In this document: positions 23,772-32,458 of the stretch, piece by piece
Layout: each line of letters starts with the position of its first letter
How positions within the stretch are numbered: position 1 is the first letter of the stretch
From: Porticoccaceae bacterium
GTDB taxonomy: Bacteria; Pseudomonadota; Gammaproteobacteria; Pseudomonadales; Porticoccaceae
Assembly (NCBI GenBank): GCA_902562425.1
Contig: CACETF010000018.1
Location: forward strand, 1-41,091
Length of the DNA: 41,091 bases
Reading direction: 5' to 3'
Position numbers and translations under genes: made by a program
Notes under the pieces: model-generated
The model's database searches: none
What the model was told of the DNA's origin: nothing
What the model saw: only the letters and a program-made list of their open reading frames with translations

Positions 23772-26570
23772 TCAACTACCCAGAATTGACTTCGATGCAA
23801 ATTTACCATTGCTATGTATTAACAATCTCTGATCAGAGGTCCGTTCAACTAATTTTTTCAGAAAAACATACATATCAGACTTGGAAAGAGACTCAACTTC
23901 TGCTGCTAAACGTTGCTGGCTATCGAACTTATAGTTTTCATTTTCTAAATCTGCCCAATACCGTCGGCTTCTCTCCCCTAAATTTTTGTCCTTCTGAGTT
24001 AAACGATTCATAAGGCCAAGTTTTTGTTCTAAAAATTTTTCTTGGGAAAGTGCAGGCCACTCAGCCAGATATGCTCTCAGAAACTTTTGTGAAGCCGCCT
24101 CTAAACCGCTTACACCCATCACCGGAGACTGTATTAAAAAAATATTACCGGTTCGGTCACGAAATCTCCTAGTGCTTGTGTGAACAACATATCCAAGTTG
24201 TTGTTGAGTTCTGAGCTCAGAAAAATATGGTGAGCGTAAAAGCTGCGCGGCTAACGCACTCATGGCTCGGGTTTTATATGTATCATCAGGATTTTGAACG
24301 TACATCAATACTGCAGCATCATCGTGGTCAACATTAATATCCAAACTCTCATTTTCGGTAATTATTTTTAGCTCTGAGCGACGGATGTCAACCCTTGTTA
24401 AATTAAGGTTTTCACGTAAAATCTCTCGAAGGTGGATGACATCATCCTGAGCTACATTTCCATGCATTGCCGCCATAACGGCAACCCGTCTAAATCGCTC
24501 CTTACGCCATGCCTCTAGATCATTAAATTCAACATGATTGATCTCTTCCAATAGCTTATCGGGGGGCCAGCTTGCTGATAGTAATTCGTCTTGAAGCGCT
24601 CTGAGAGTCTGCATATATGGGCGATCTTTAGATAAATTATGCAGGGCAGTTGTCAAACTTTCCCTTATAGTCAAAAATCGTCTTGCATCTAAAGGTTTGT
24701 GTATAGCAGATTGGAGAACATTTCCCAACAAACCAACTAATTTATCGTTATAACCTGTGGCCGTAATAACAAAACCTTTGTCAGATTCAGTAAGGCTGTA
24801 ACTCAAGCCTGCAAGAAGTGCAGGATATGTTTTAGTTATTAACGAATCATTTACCATTTCTAAAAGCAACCTTGCCCTTGCATTATCCTCAAGCGTTTGG
24901 AGGCCACCGTCGAAAAACAAATTTAAAATAACATTGGCTCTTGGAGCCCCGAATTCAATATCTGTATCAAGCCAAATTTGAACAGATTCATCCTCTACTC
25001 TCTTAGACATTGAAAGATTGTCTCCCGACAATAATTCGATATTTTCAGGGATAAAGATGTTTGGAGAAGGCAGAGACATATGGGCCTTGCTCGCGTCCCC
25101 CCTAGGAATTGGCCCAAGAACAAGTGAATAGGGAACATCAAAATATTTTTCTTTTGAAGACACTGTAACGCCGGGATCTACATGCTCGACTAGAACATTT
25201 TCCCTGGTTAAATATCCTAGATACTCTTTTATTAAGGAAGAATCAAAATTTTCCATGACATAAGGAAATGCCAACAGATCTTCTGGCGGGTATTTATCAA
25301 TCATAGGAGCAATTGAGGATACGAAATCAATAGGAGTACCTTTTTCTTGGAAACGGAATTTGAGCGACGCTAACGAAGACTGCTCCTGAAAACGCCATAA
25401 CTGGGGACCTTCAATATTCAAAATATCAATGTACTCAAACACCATGTCAGAGATTTGGGGGATGTGAGATCTTCCGTCGCTTGTTAGTTTTATATTGATA
25501 GACATCACGCTGCTATTTCTGTCGAAGTCCTGAGTTCCGGCGCTCAAACTTTCGATCCAACCATATTTAAGTAGGGATTGGTGGAGGCTACCCTCGCCCT
25601 CATGGCCAATTAGATTCGAAATATAGTCTACTGGCTTTTCTTTGAAATGAGACCTTGGATTAGGGATCGGGAAGTTGTAGCTCACTGTATATATGTCCTT
25701 CAAAGGTCTCGAGGACAAAATTGCTGGCACCTGTTTGTCTGTTAGAGGAGCAACTGATATATACCTAGGCCCAAGATCTCGATTTTGTATTGCTCCAAAT
25801 ACACTACCCACAATTCGCTGCATATCATCTAAAGATTTGTTGGACAAAATCGCCAATGCCATTTGATCTGAGGAATAGTTCGTCCGAAAAAAACGCTTTA
25901 AATCCTCTTCAATATCACCGGCGAGCGTCTCTAGCGAACCAATTGAAAAACGTCGAGCAGGATGTTCAGGATTAAGAGCCTCCTTTGCTGCCATGTAACC
26001 CCGACGCGAATCATCCTTGTACTGCATTTTGTACTCTGAGTGAACAGCCTTTTTTTCGCGCTCAACGTATTCGGGCGACAACAACGGTGCAATGAAGAAT
26101 TGCGCAAATCGATCCAAAGACTCTTCAAAAGCATTTGGCTGAATATCGTAAAAGTAATTTGTATGATCAGTGGCCGTATATGCGTTTGAGTAACCCCCAT
26201 TACCTGTTATAAATTTCTGAAAAGAATCGATTGCTGGATATTTTTCAGTACCAATAAAAAGCATGTGTTCTAAAAAATGAGCGAGTCCCGGCCGATTTTC
26301 TGGATTATGGTAACTACCCCGATATACAGTCAATGCCGCGGCAGATTTATCACTGGAGGGATCTGATGCAATCAGGACTCGCATTTTATTCGGTAACTCG
26401 AGGTACCGATACATTCGGTTATCATTAGGACTCTGTTTTATAAAAACATCTTCTCCCTGTTGGTTACAGGAGATTAAGAGACCGCACAAAAAAGGGAAAA
26501 AAATTGTTTGTAAAACTCGAGAAGGTAAACTGAAGATGTCTTTTTTTAAAACAATTGACAGTGTTTTCAT
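23772..26570 (-). CDS. Lipoprotein insulinase-family (M16, pitrilysin-type) zinc protease
   Basis: The 932-residue protein has a lipobox (FPFLCGLLISC, Cys 35), so it should be a membrane-anchored periplasmic lipoprotein. The inverted zinc motif HFLEH lies at 98-102, and the distal ligand Glu 179 lies in AVHSEYKMQ. The N-terminal motor includes GLAHFLEHMLFIGTEKYP and GGYSNAYTATDHTNYFYD. C-terminal non-catalytic M16 domains end with RTQQQLGYVVHTSTRRF, the usual insulinase substrate-binding region. This is the full architecture of pitrilysin (protease III) and insulysin, which degrade small peptides in a closed chamber. It sits between ruvC and yebC with gaps of 126 and 179 bases, so it is likely transcribed separately or as an insertion in the ancestral cluster. 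Confidence 0.93.
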   Translation of the reverse strand: MKTLSIVLKKDIFSLPSRVLQTIFFPFLCGLLISCNQQGEDVFIKQSPNDNRMYRYLELPNKMRVLIASDPSSDKSAAALTVYRGSYHNPENRPGLAHFLEHMLFIGTEKYPAIDSFQKFITGNGGYSNAYTATDHTNYFYDIQPNAFEESLDRFAQFFIAPLLSPEYVEREKKAVHSEYKMQYKDDSRRGYMAAKEALNPEHPARRFSIGSLETLAGDIEEDLKRFFRTNYSSDQMALAILSNKSLDDMQRIVGSVFGAIQNRDLGPRYISVAPLTDKQVPAILSSRPLKDIYTVSYNFPIPNPRSHFKEKPVDYISNLIGHEGEGSLHQSLLKYGWIESLSAGTQDFDRNSSVMSINIKLTSDGRSHIPQISDMVFEYIDILNIEGPQLWRFQEQSSLASLKFRFQEKGTPIDFVSSIAPMIDKYPPEDLLAFPYVMENFDSSLIKEYLGYLTRENVLVEHVDPGVTVSSKEKYFDVPYSLVLGPIPRGDASKAHMSLPSPNIFIPENIELLSGDNLSMSKRVEDESVQIWLDTDIEFGAPRANVILNLFFDGGLQTLEDNARARLLLEMVNDSLITKTYPALLAGLSYSLTESDKGFVITATGYNDKLVGLLGNVLQSAIHKPLDARRFLTIRESLTTALHNLSKDRPYMQTLRALQDELLSASWPPDKLLEEINHVEFNDLEAWRKERFRRVAVMAAMHGNVAQDDVIHLREILRENLNLTRVDIRRSELKIITENESLDINVDHDDAAVLMYVQNPDDTYKTRAMSALAAQLLRSPYFSELRTQQQLGYVVHTSTRRFRDRTGNIFLIQSPVMGVSGLEAASQKFLRAYLAEWPALSQEKFLEQKLGLMNRLTQKDKNLGERSRRYWADLENENYKFDSQQRLAAEVESLSKSDMYVFLKKLVERTSDQRLLIHSNGKFASKSILGS

Positions 26571-26749
26571 AGTCAGGGCCTCATACTCATAATTGGAGTA
26601 AATTTAAACTCTCTAGGGCCCAGAACTTCTCATTCAAAGTGAGTATACATGCTCACCCACTTGTAAGAAAAATAGCTCTTCCACTCTCGGTCCCCGAAGG
26701 AATTTTATATCGAGATGTAACACCAACAGTCAATAGAGGATAAGCAATC

Positions 26750-27502
26750 CTAATTATTACCGCGTTTGTCCCAAAACTCTGGAGGGATTGTAGCATTTGA
26801 GTAAACATTTTGAACATCATCAAGATCCTCTAGGTCATCAACAAGAGCAAGAAACTTTTCCGTGGCCGCTTGATCTAATTGGACTTGCTGAGTAGCAAGC
26901 ATGATAGTCTCGGAATCCTTGGGCATAAATCCTTGGTCTAAGAGGCGATCCTTGACTGCAAGAAATTGTTCGAAATCTATCTCCAGATCCACTGTACCCT
27001 CTTCATTAAATGTGACGTCATTTGCACCCGCCTCCAACGCAGCATCAAAAATTGCCTCCTCATCAATATCAGCGGAGTAACTAATTATTCCGACACGTCT
27101 GAAGAGATATGATACCGAACCATCGGTGCCTAAATTTCCACCTCTCTTGTTGAAAACATGTCGGACCTCACCTGCAGTTCGGTTCCGATTATCTGTCATA
27201 CACTCAATTAGAATTGCCACGCCACCTGGCGCATAACCCTCGTATGTAAGTTCGTCATAATTATCACTATCCCCAGCTCCCACTCCTCGGGAAATCGCTT
27301 TGTCAACAGTATCCCTTTTCATATTTGCCCCGAGCGCCTTTTCAACCGCCGCACGAAGACGAGGATTATCGTCGGGACTGGGGCCACCGGCTTTAGCAGC
27401 TACGACTAATTCACGTATTAATTTAGTAAATATTTTGCCCCGCCTCGAGTCCTGCGCAGCCTTGCGATGTTTTATGTTGGCCCATTTGCTATGTCCAGCC
27501 AT
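26750..27502 (-). CDS. yebC: YebC/PmpR family transcriptional/translation regulator
   Basis: The product (250 residues) begins MAGHSKWANIKHRKAAQD, the unmistakable YebC N-terminus, followed by GKIFTKLIRELVVAAKAGG, YEGYAPGGVAILIECMTDN and the acidic domain around GSVSYLFRR. Family members have been described as DNA-binding regulators and, more recently, as factors that relieve ribosome stalling at proline runs. It starts 19 bases after aspS, so it is probably co-transcribed with it. Confidence 0.96.
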   Translation of the reverse strand: MAGHSKWANIKHRKAAQDSRRGKIFTKLIRELVVAAKAGGPSPDDNPRLRAAVEKALGANMKRDTVDKAISRGVGAGDSDNYDELTYEGYAPGGVAILIECMTDNRNRTAGEVRHVFNKRGGNLGTDGSVSYLFRRVGIISYSADIDEEAIFDAALEAGANDVTFNEEGTVDLEIDFEQFLAVKDRLLDQGFMPKDSETIMLATQQVQLDQAATEKFLALVDDLEDLDDVQNVYSNATIPPEFWDKRGNN

Positions 27503-27521
27503 AGTAATCTCCCAATCACTA

Positions 27522-29303
27522 CTACTCTACGACCTTGCCGCCCACTTTATGAGCTCTCACACCCAGCTCCCTTAGCTGCTTTGTCCCGACACTGCTTGGC
27601 GCATCAGTGAGGAGACATGAGGCTGTTTGAGTCTTGGGAAAAGCAATAACATCTCGGATACTCTCCGCCCCTAACATCAACATCAATAGCCTATCAAGAC
27701 CAAGGGCTATACCTCCATGTGGAGGCGCTCCAAACTTCAGCGCATCTAGTAGAAATCCGAATTTGTCCCTTTGTTCTTTGTGAGATATTCCCAAGATTTC
27801 AAAAACCGCTGCTTGCATTACTGGATCGTGGATCCTAATCGAACCTCCACCCAACTCAAAACCATTTAAAACGATATCATAAGCTCTCGACAAAGCGTTG
27901 TGCGGAGCATCTATGAGTTGGTCAACAGAGCAAACAGGTGCGGTAAACGGATGGTGCAGTGCATTAAACCCACCCCCATCTGATTTTTCAAACATGGGAA
28001 AATCAACAATCCAAACTGGAGCCCAGCCGCAAGAGTACAGATTATAATCTTTGCCAATTCGATTTCTCAGCGCCCCCAATGCCTCAGAAACTACAGAGGA
28101 CTTATCTGCTCCAAAAAAAACTATGTCACCGTCCTCTGCCGAAACTCGTTCCATTATAGCTAGAGTAACTTTTTCACCCAAAAACTTTATGATAGGCGAC
28201 TGAAGTCCATTCAATCCCTGATTAACCGAATTTATCTTAATCCAAGCCAAGCCTTTTGCTCCATAAATGCCCACAAATTCAGTATATTCATCTATTTTTT
28301 TCCTTGACATATGTGCCCCTCTCGGCACTTTAAGCGCAGCAATTCTACTATCTGGATCATTTGCAGGTACTGAAAATACCCTAAACTCAATGCCAGTTAA
28401 AAGATCTTTTATCTCCACTAACTCCAGTGGGATTCTCAAATCCGGCTTGTCCGAGCCGAATCGTTCTATCGCCTCAGCATAGGAAATTTGTGGAAATACA
28501 CCCAAATCAACCGCCATATGCTCAGAGAATATTTCCTTAATCATCTCCTCAGAAAACGACATGACATCTAACTCATCAACAAAAGATGCCTCTAAATCAA
28601 TTTGTGTAAATTCAGGCTGTCGGTCTGCTCGAAGATCCTCATCCCGAAAACATTTAGCAATCTGATAATACCGATCACACCCCGCTACCATTAACATTTG
28701 TTTGAAAAGCTGAGGAGATTGTGGCATCGCAAAAAATTGGCCTGGGTACATTCTCGAGGGGATCAGGTAGTCTCTCGCACCCTCAGGAGTTGCTCTCGTC
28801 ATAATAGGTGTTTCTATATCAAGAAACTCACGATGATCTAAATAATTTCGGATGCAATGAGTTACCTTTGACCTGAAAAAAAGGGCCCTCTGCATTTCCG
28901 GACGCCTGAGGTCCACATACCTATATTTTAGACGAATTTCTTCCCCGACAGTGACGTGCTCGTCTAACTGAAAGGGTGGAGTTTCAGAGCGATTTAGAAT
29001 TTCCAAGGACACTCCATAAATCTCTATTTCACCAGTAGACATTTGCGGGTTAACCGTCTCTGGGGTTCGGGCACGAACTTTCCCAGTGACCTGAAGCACA
29101 TATTCTGACCGAACACGGTCGGCATGTGCGAAATGATCTCCTGCATCACCATCGAACACAACCTGCACTACTCCCTTCCTATCTCTTAAGTCAATAAAAA
29201 TGACTCCGCCATGATCGCGCCTCCGATCGACCCATCCACATACCGTTATGTCTTCGTCGAGATTGTCACGCGAGATGACCCCGCAGTAAATTGATCGATG
29301 CAT
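27522..29303 (-). CDS. aspS: Aspartyl-tRNA synthetase, probably nondiscriminating
   Basis: The 593-residue class II synthetase has an OB-fold anticodon domain ([20 protein letters not shown]), motif 2 ([19 protein letters not shown]), the bacterial GAD insertion (about 290-420) and motif 3 ([15 protein letters not shown]). Residue 31 is His (RRRDHGG), and position 83 is not Lys. From established work on the Pseudomonas aeruginosa enzyme, His at 31 goes with a nondiscriminating AspRS that also charges tRNA-Asn for amidation; E. coli has Leu and Lys at the corresponding sites. That reading is an inference. It starts 28 bases after the zinc-ribbon gene. Confidence 0.96.
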   Translation of the reverse strand: MHRSIYCGVISRDNLDEDITVCGWVDRRRDHGGVIFIDLRDRKGVVQVVFDGDAGDHFAHADRVRSEYVLQVTGKVRARTPETVNPQMSTGEIEIYGVSLEILNRSETPPFQLDEHVTVGEEIRLKYRYVDLRRPEMQRALFFRSKVTHCIRNYLDHREFLDIETPIMTRATPEGARDYLIPSRMYPGQFFAMPQSPQLFKQMLMVAGCDRYYQIAKCFRDEDLRADRQPEFTQIDLEASFVDELDVMSFSEEMIKEIFSEHMAVDLGVFPQISYAEAIERFGSDKPDLRIPLELVEIKDLLTGIEFRVFSVPANDPDSRIAALKVPRGAHMSRKKIDEYTEFVGIYGAKGLAWIKINSVNQGLNGLQSPIIKFLGEKVTLAIMERVSAEDGDIVFFGADKSSVVSEALGALRNRIGKDYNLYSCGWAPVWIVDFPMFEKSDGGGFNALHHPFTAPVCSVDQLIDAPHNALSRAYDIVLNGFELGGGSIRIHDPVMQAAVFEILGISHKEQRDKFGFLLDALKFGAPPHGGIALGLDRLLMLMLGAESIRDVIAFPKTQTASCLLTDAPSSVGTKQLRELGVRAHKVGGKVVE

Positions 29304-29331
29304 AGCAAACTATCCTTTAAATCGCCAAATT

Positions 29332-29640
29332 TTACTCAGTAGCGTCGTTACGAGTGGAGCTTTTATTGGCCTCTTTTACTGAAATTTCATTAGAGCTACC
29401 GTTTTTTGAACCTGTAACTTCTTTTTTATCCACATCGCCGCTAATATTTCGCTGTCTTTTTGTCTTAAAATCTGTTTCATACCAACCGCTTCCACTAAGA
29501 CGAAAAGCTGCTGCAGAAATTTGTTTCTTAAAAGTAGCCCTTCCGCAAGCTGGGCATTTTGAAAGCTCAGGATCGCTGAGCTTTTGCAGTATTTCTTTTT
29601 CAAAATCGCAAGAAGAACATCGATATTCATAGATAGGCAT
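29332..29640 (-). CDS. FmdB-type zinc-ribbon protein
   Basis: From the ATG at 29640 the product has 102 residues: MPIYEYRCSSCDFEKEIL, then KCPACGRATFKKQIS, with two CxxC pairs forming a zinc ribbon, then FRLSGSGWYETDFK. The second half is low-complexity, charged and Lys/Ser-rich. The frame continues back to 29673, but MPIYEY is the universal start of this family. The gene very often precedes aspS in proteobacteria; its function is not established. It appears to be the first gene of the leftward aspS run. Confidence 0.92.
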   Translation of the reverse strand: MPIYEYRCSSCDFEKEILQKLSDPELSKCPACGRATFKKQISAAAFRLSGSGWYETDFKTKRQRNISGDVDKKEVTGSKNGSSNEISVKEANKSSTRNDATE

Positions 29641-29899
29641 AAGTATCTCTTCGTTTAACTCGTCCACAAACATAGCGATAACGAACCAACTTCAGTATAC
29701 AATAGGAGTACGTATCCGAGAATGGCCGGTCAAAGATATTCAAAAGAATTTAAAAAATGGACATTGTTAGTGCAGAAGACATTTGGATTCTCCTAAATCT
29801 TTTATATAACAAGCACCAGAAAGTGACAGTGGTAATGCTTTACCCGACCGCACAGGCAATTTAAACTAAATTGATTAATGTACAGAGTGAGTAAAAGGG

Positions 29900-31645
29900 A
29901 TGCGTGCCAGCAAATATTTGCTAAATACACAAAAAGAAGCGCCTTCTGATGCAGAGATCATAAGTCATCAGCTAATGCTCCGTGGAGGCTTAATTAGACA
30001 ACATGCCTCTGGCCTCTATTCTTGGCTTCCCCTTGGACTCAGGGTATTTAGAAAGATTGAGTCGATCATCCGTGAAGAGATGAATAATGCTGGTGCAATA
30101 GAGCTTAGCATGCCATTAGTGCAGCCGGCAGAACTATGGCAAGAGTCTCAACGCTGGAGCAAATTCGGTCCTGAACTCCTAAGATTAAAAGATAGGCAAG
30201 AGAGGGATTTTTGCTTAGGCCCGACTCACGAGGAGGTGATCACGGATATTGCTAGAAATGAGATTCGAAGTTATCGGCAGCTACCCATTAATTTATTTCA
30301 GATACAAACAAAATTCCGAGATGAAATGAGACCACGCTTTGGAATCATGCGAACCAGAGAATTTTGCATGAAAGATGCCTATTCCTTCCATTTAGACCAA
30401 GCATCGCTCCAGCAAACTTACGAAGTCATGTTCAACACTTACAGGAAAATTTTATCTAGAATCGGACTAAATTACCGATCTGTTATTGCTGATACTGGAA
30501 GTATCGGCGGAAATCACTCCCATGAATTTCACGTGATAGCAGATTCTGGAGAAGATGCAATCGCCTTTTCGGACAAGAGCGGATACTCTGCAAATATTGA
30601 GAAAGCTGAAGCTATGGCCCCAAAATCGGAAATGATCACAACACCTCCCCTTTTGGCAGAAATTAAGACGCCCGGAATCAAAACTATAGAGCAACTTTGT
30701 AAGTTTTTAGATATCTGTAAGACTAGGGTGGTAAAGACTCTGCTCATCTGTTCAAAAAGAGAAAATGGTGACAAAAAGTTATCTGCCATAGTTCTCCGGG
30801 GAGATCACCAACTCAATATGTTGAAGGCCGAAAAAGTTCTTCAATCACATGGTGAAATTGAGCTGGCCACAAAGGCCCATATTAAAGAATTTACTGGCTG
30901 CTCAACTGGATCTATCGGACCCGTTAATCTCAAAGTAAATCTATTTGTTGATCACAGTGCTGCAGCACTTGGATCTTTCGTATGTGGAGCCAACAAGGAG
31001 GACTTTCACTTCACTGGAGTTTGTTGGGGCAGAGACTGCCCCTCCTACAAAGTTGCAGATTTGAGAAACGTTATCAATGGTGATCCAAGTCCTGATGGGA
31101 TCGGAAGATTAAAAATCGCTCGTGGTATCGAGGTAGGCCATATTTTTCAATTGGGCAAAAAGTACAGCTCCTTGATGAAAGCAACGGTTTTGGACGAGGC
31201 TGGTGAAGATACACCAATGTATATGGGTTGCTATGGTATTGGAGTAGGAAGGTTAGCAGCAGCAGCCATAGAGCAGAATCATGATGGCAAGGGAATAATA
31301 TGGCCTGAGCCAATCGCCCCTTTCCAGATTGCAATAATTCCTATAAATCTCCATAAGTCACCAATTGTTAAAGAGCATAGCGAAAATATATACAAAAAAT
31401 TGATGGCAGCTGGCTACGATGTATTACTTATGGACATGCAAAAGATGCGTTTGGGAAATATGCTTTCCGATATTGAATTGATCGGTATACCTCATAGATT
31501 AGTGATTGGTGAAAAGGGATTGAGTAATGGTCAAGTTGAATATCGTCATCGCAGCCGAGGCGAGAATGAACCGCTGGCCATCGAAGTCGTGCTTAACTTT
31601 ATTAAACAAAATGTACCAATATATAGTCTACCTTTTAACCGCTAA
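29900..31645 (+). CDS. proS: Prolyl-tRNA synthetase with editing domain
   Basis: The 581-residue class II enzyme shows the bacterial ProRS layout: motif 1 region (GLIRQHASGLYSWLPLGLRV), motif 2 (FRDEMRPRFGIMRTREFCMK), the INS editing domain between about 225 and 385, motif 3 (GIGVGRLAAAAIEQNHDGKG) and the C-terminal anticodon domain (PFQIAIIPINLH). It charges tRNA-Pro, and the INS domain removes mischarged alanine. It is divergent from the aspS run, with 259 bases between them. Its last 18 bases overlap the 3' end of murI on the other strand. Confidence 0.97.
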   Translation: MRASKYLLNTQKEAPSDAEIISHQLMLRGGLIRQHASGLYSWLPLGLRVFRKIESIIREEMNNAGAIELSMPLVQPAELWQESQRWSKFGPELLRLKDRQERDFCLGPTHEEVITDIARNEIRSYRQLPINLFQIQTKFRDEMRPRFGIMRTREFCMKDAYSFHLDQASLQQTYEVMFNTYRKILSRIGLNYRSVIADTGSIGGNHSHEFHVIADSGEDAIAFSDKSGYSANIEKAEAMAPKSEMITTPPLLAEIKTPGIKTIEQLCKFLDICKTRVVKTLLICSKRENGDKKLSAIVLRGDHQLNMLKAEKVLQSHGEIELATKAHIKEFTGCSTGSIGPVNLKVNLFVDHSAAALGSFVCGANKEDFHFTGVCWGRDCPSYKVADLRNVINGDPSPDGIGRLKIARGIEVGHIFQLGKKYSSLMKATVLDEAGEDTPMYMGCYGIGVGRLAAAAIEQNHDGKGIIWPEPIAPFQIAIIPINLHKSPIVKEHSENIYKKLMAAGYDVLLMDMQKMRLGNMLSDIELIGIPHRLVIGEKGLSNGQVEYRHRSRGENEPLAIEVVLNFIKQNVPIYSLPFNR

Positions 31646-32413
31646 AAGGGGCATCTGCAAAATTTGTGGTTTAGATAATCCAAACTGGCGCAAAAAATCA
31701 TAAGGAGGTGGAGAGTCTTCAGTGACAAAAAAGCGTTTGCAGGCACCCTGACAGAGCGAATCGGCGCCTAACATTTGAACCCGCTCCGCAATCCCGGCGG
31801 CACTATCAATTACATCAGCTCCATAAAAAATGTCTTTCAGGCTTGTTGCGATTAGTGGGAAGTGCGTGCATCCGAGCACAATTGCGTCGTATCTCAAATT
31901 AGCTATACCTCCGACCACCTTGCGAACAAGCTCAATTCTCTCACCTGTGTGTAATGAATCCTCGGCTACTCTCACCAAGTCTACGCTTCCAAAACGATGG
32001 ACGCCCACCCCACTCGCATATATCTTTACCAAATTATCGATATAAGCCCCCCCAACCGTTGAGGGAGTAGCTAATAATAATATTTCCCCTCCTGGATAAC
32101 GCTCACATGCTGGCTTAATCGCTGGAACAACACCAACTATGGGAATATCATACTCCTTTCTAAGGGTGGGCAACGTGTGGGTACTCGCCGTATTACAGGC
32201 AACAACAATCATTCCGTGATCACGCTGATTTTGTGACGCCGAAACCAAGTGTCTCACTCTGGAAACAATCTCCACCGCAGAAAGTCCTCCATAGGGATAA
32301 CCACCATAATCGGCAGTATATGTAAAGGATAAATCTGGTATTTTTGTCAAGATTGACTTTAAGATAGTGAAGCCTCCGCTCCCAGAATCTATTATTAACA
32401 ATGGTCTTGGCAT
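31628..32413 (-). CDS. murI: Glutamate racemase
   Basis: The enzyme has 261 residues from the ATG at 32413 (MPRPLLIIDSGSGGF); CGGA lies about 8 nt upstream, while the longer frame to a GTG at 32440 lacks such a site. The two catalytic cysteines are in VVACNTASTHTLP and LGCTHFPLI, and the DSGSGG and YGGYPYGG motifs are present. It makes D-glutamate for peptidoglycan. It lies 45 bases downstream of the isocitrate dehydrogenase on the same strand and converges on proS with an 18-base overlap. Confidence 0.95.
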   Translation of the reverse strand: MPRPLLIIDSGSGGFTILKSILTKIPDLSFTYTADYGGYPYGGLSAVEIVSRVRHLVSASQNQRDHGMIVVACNTASTHTLPTLRKEYDIPIVGVVPAIKPACERYPGGEILLLATPSTVGGAYIDNLVKIYASGVGVHRFGSVDLVRVAEDSLHTGERIELVRKVVGGIANLRYDAIVLGCTHFPLIATSLKDIFYGADVIDSAAGIAERVQMLGADSLCQGACKRFFVTEDSPPPYDFLRQFGLSKPQILQMPLLAVKR

Positions 32414-32458
32414 GATCATTTCCGTTTTGAATTTACTCACGTCTGAGGACAGAACAAA

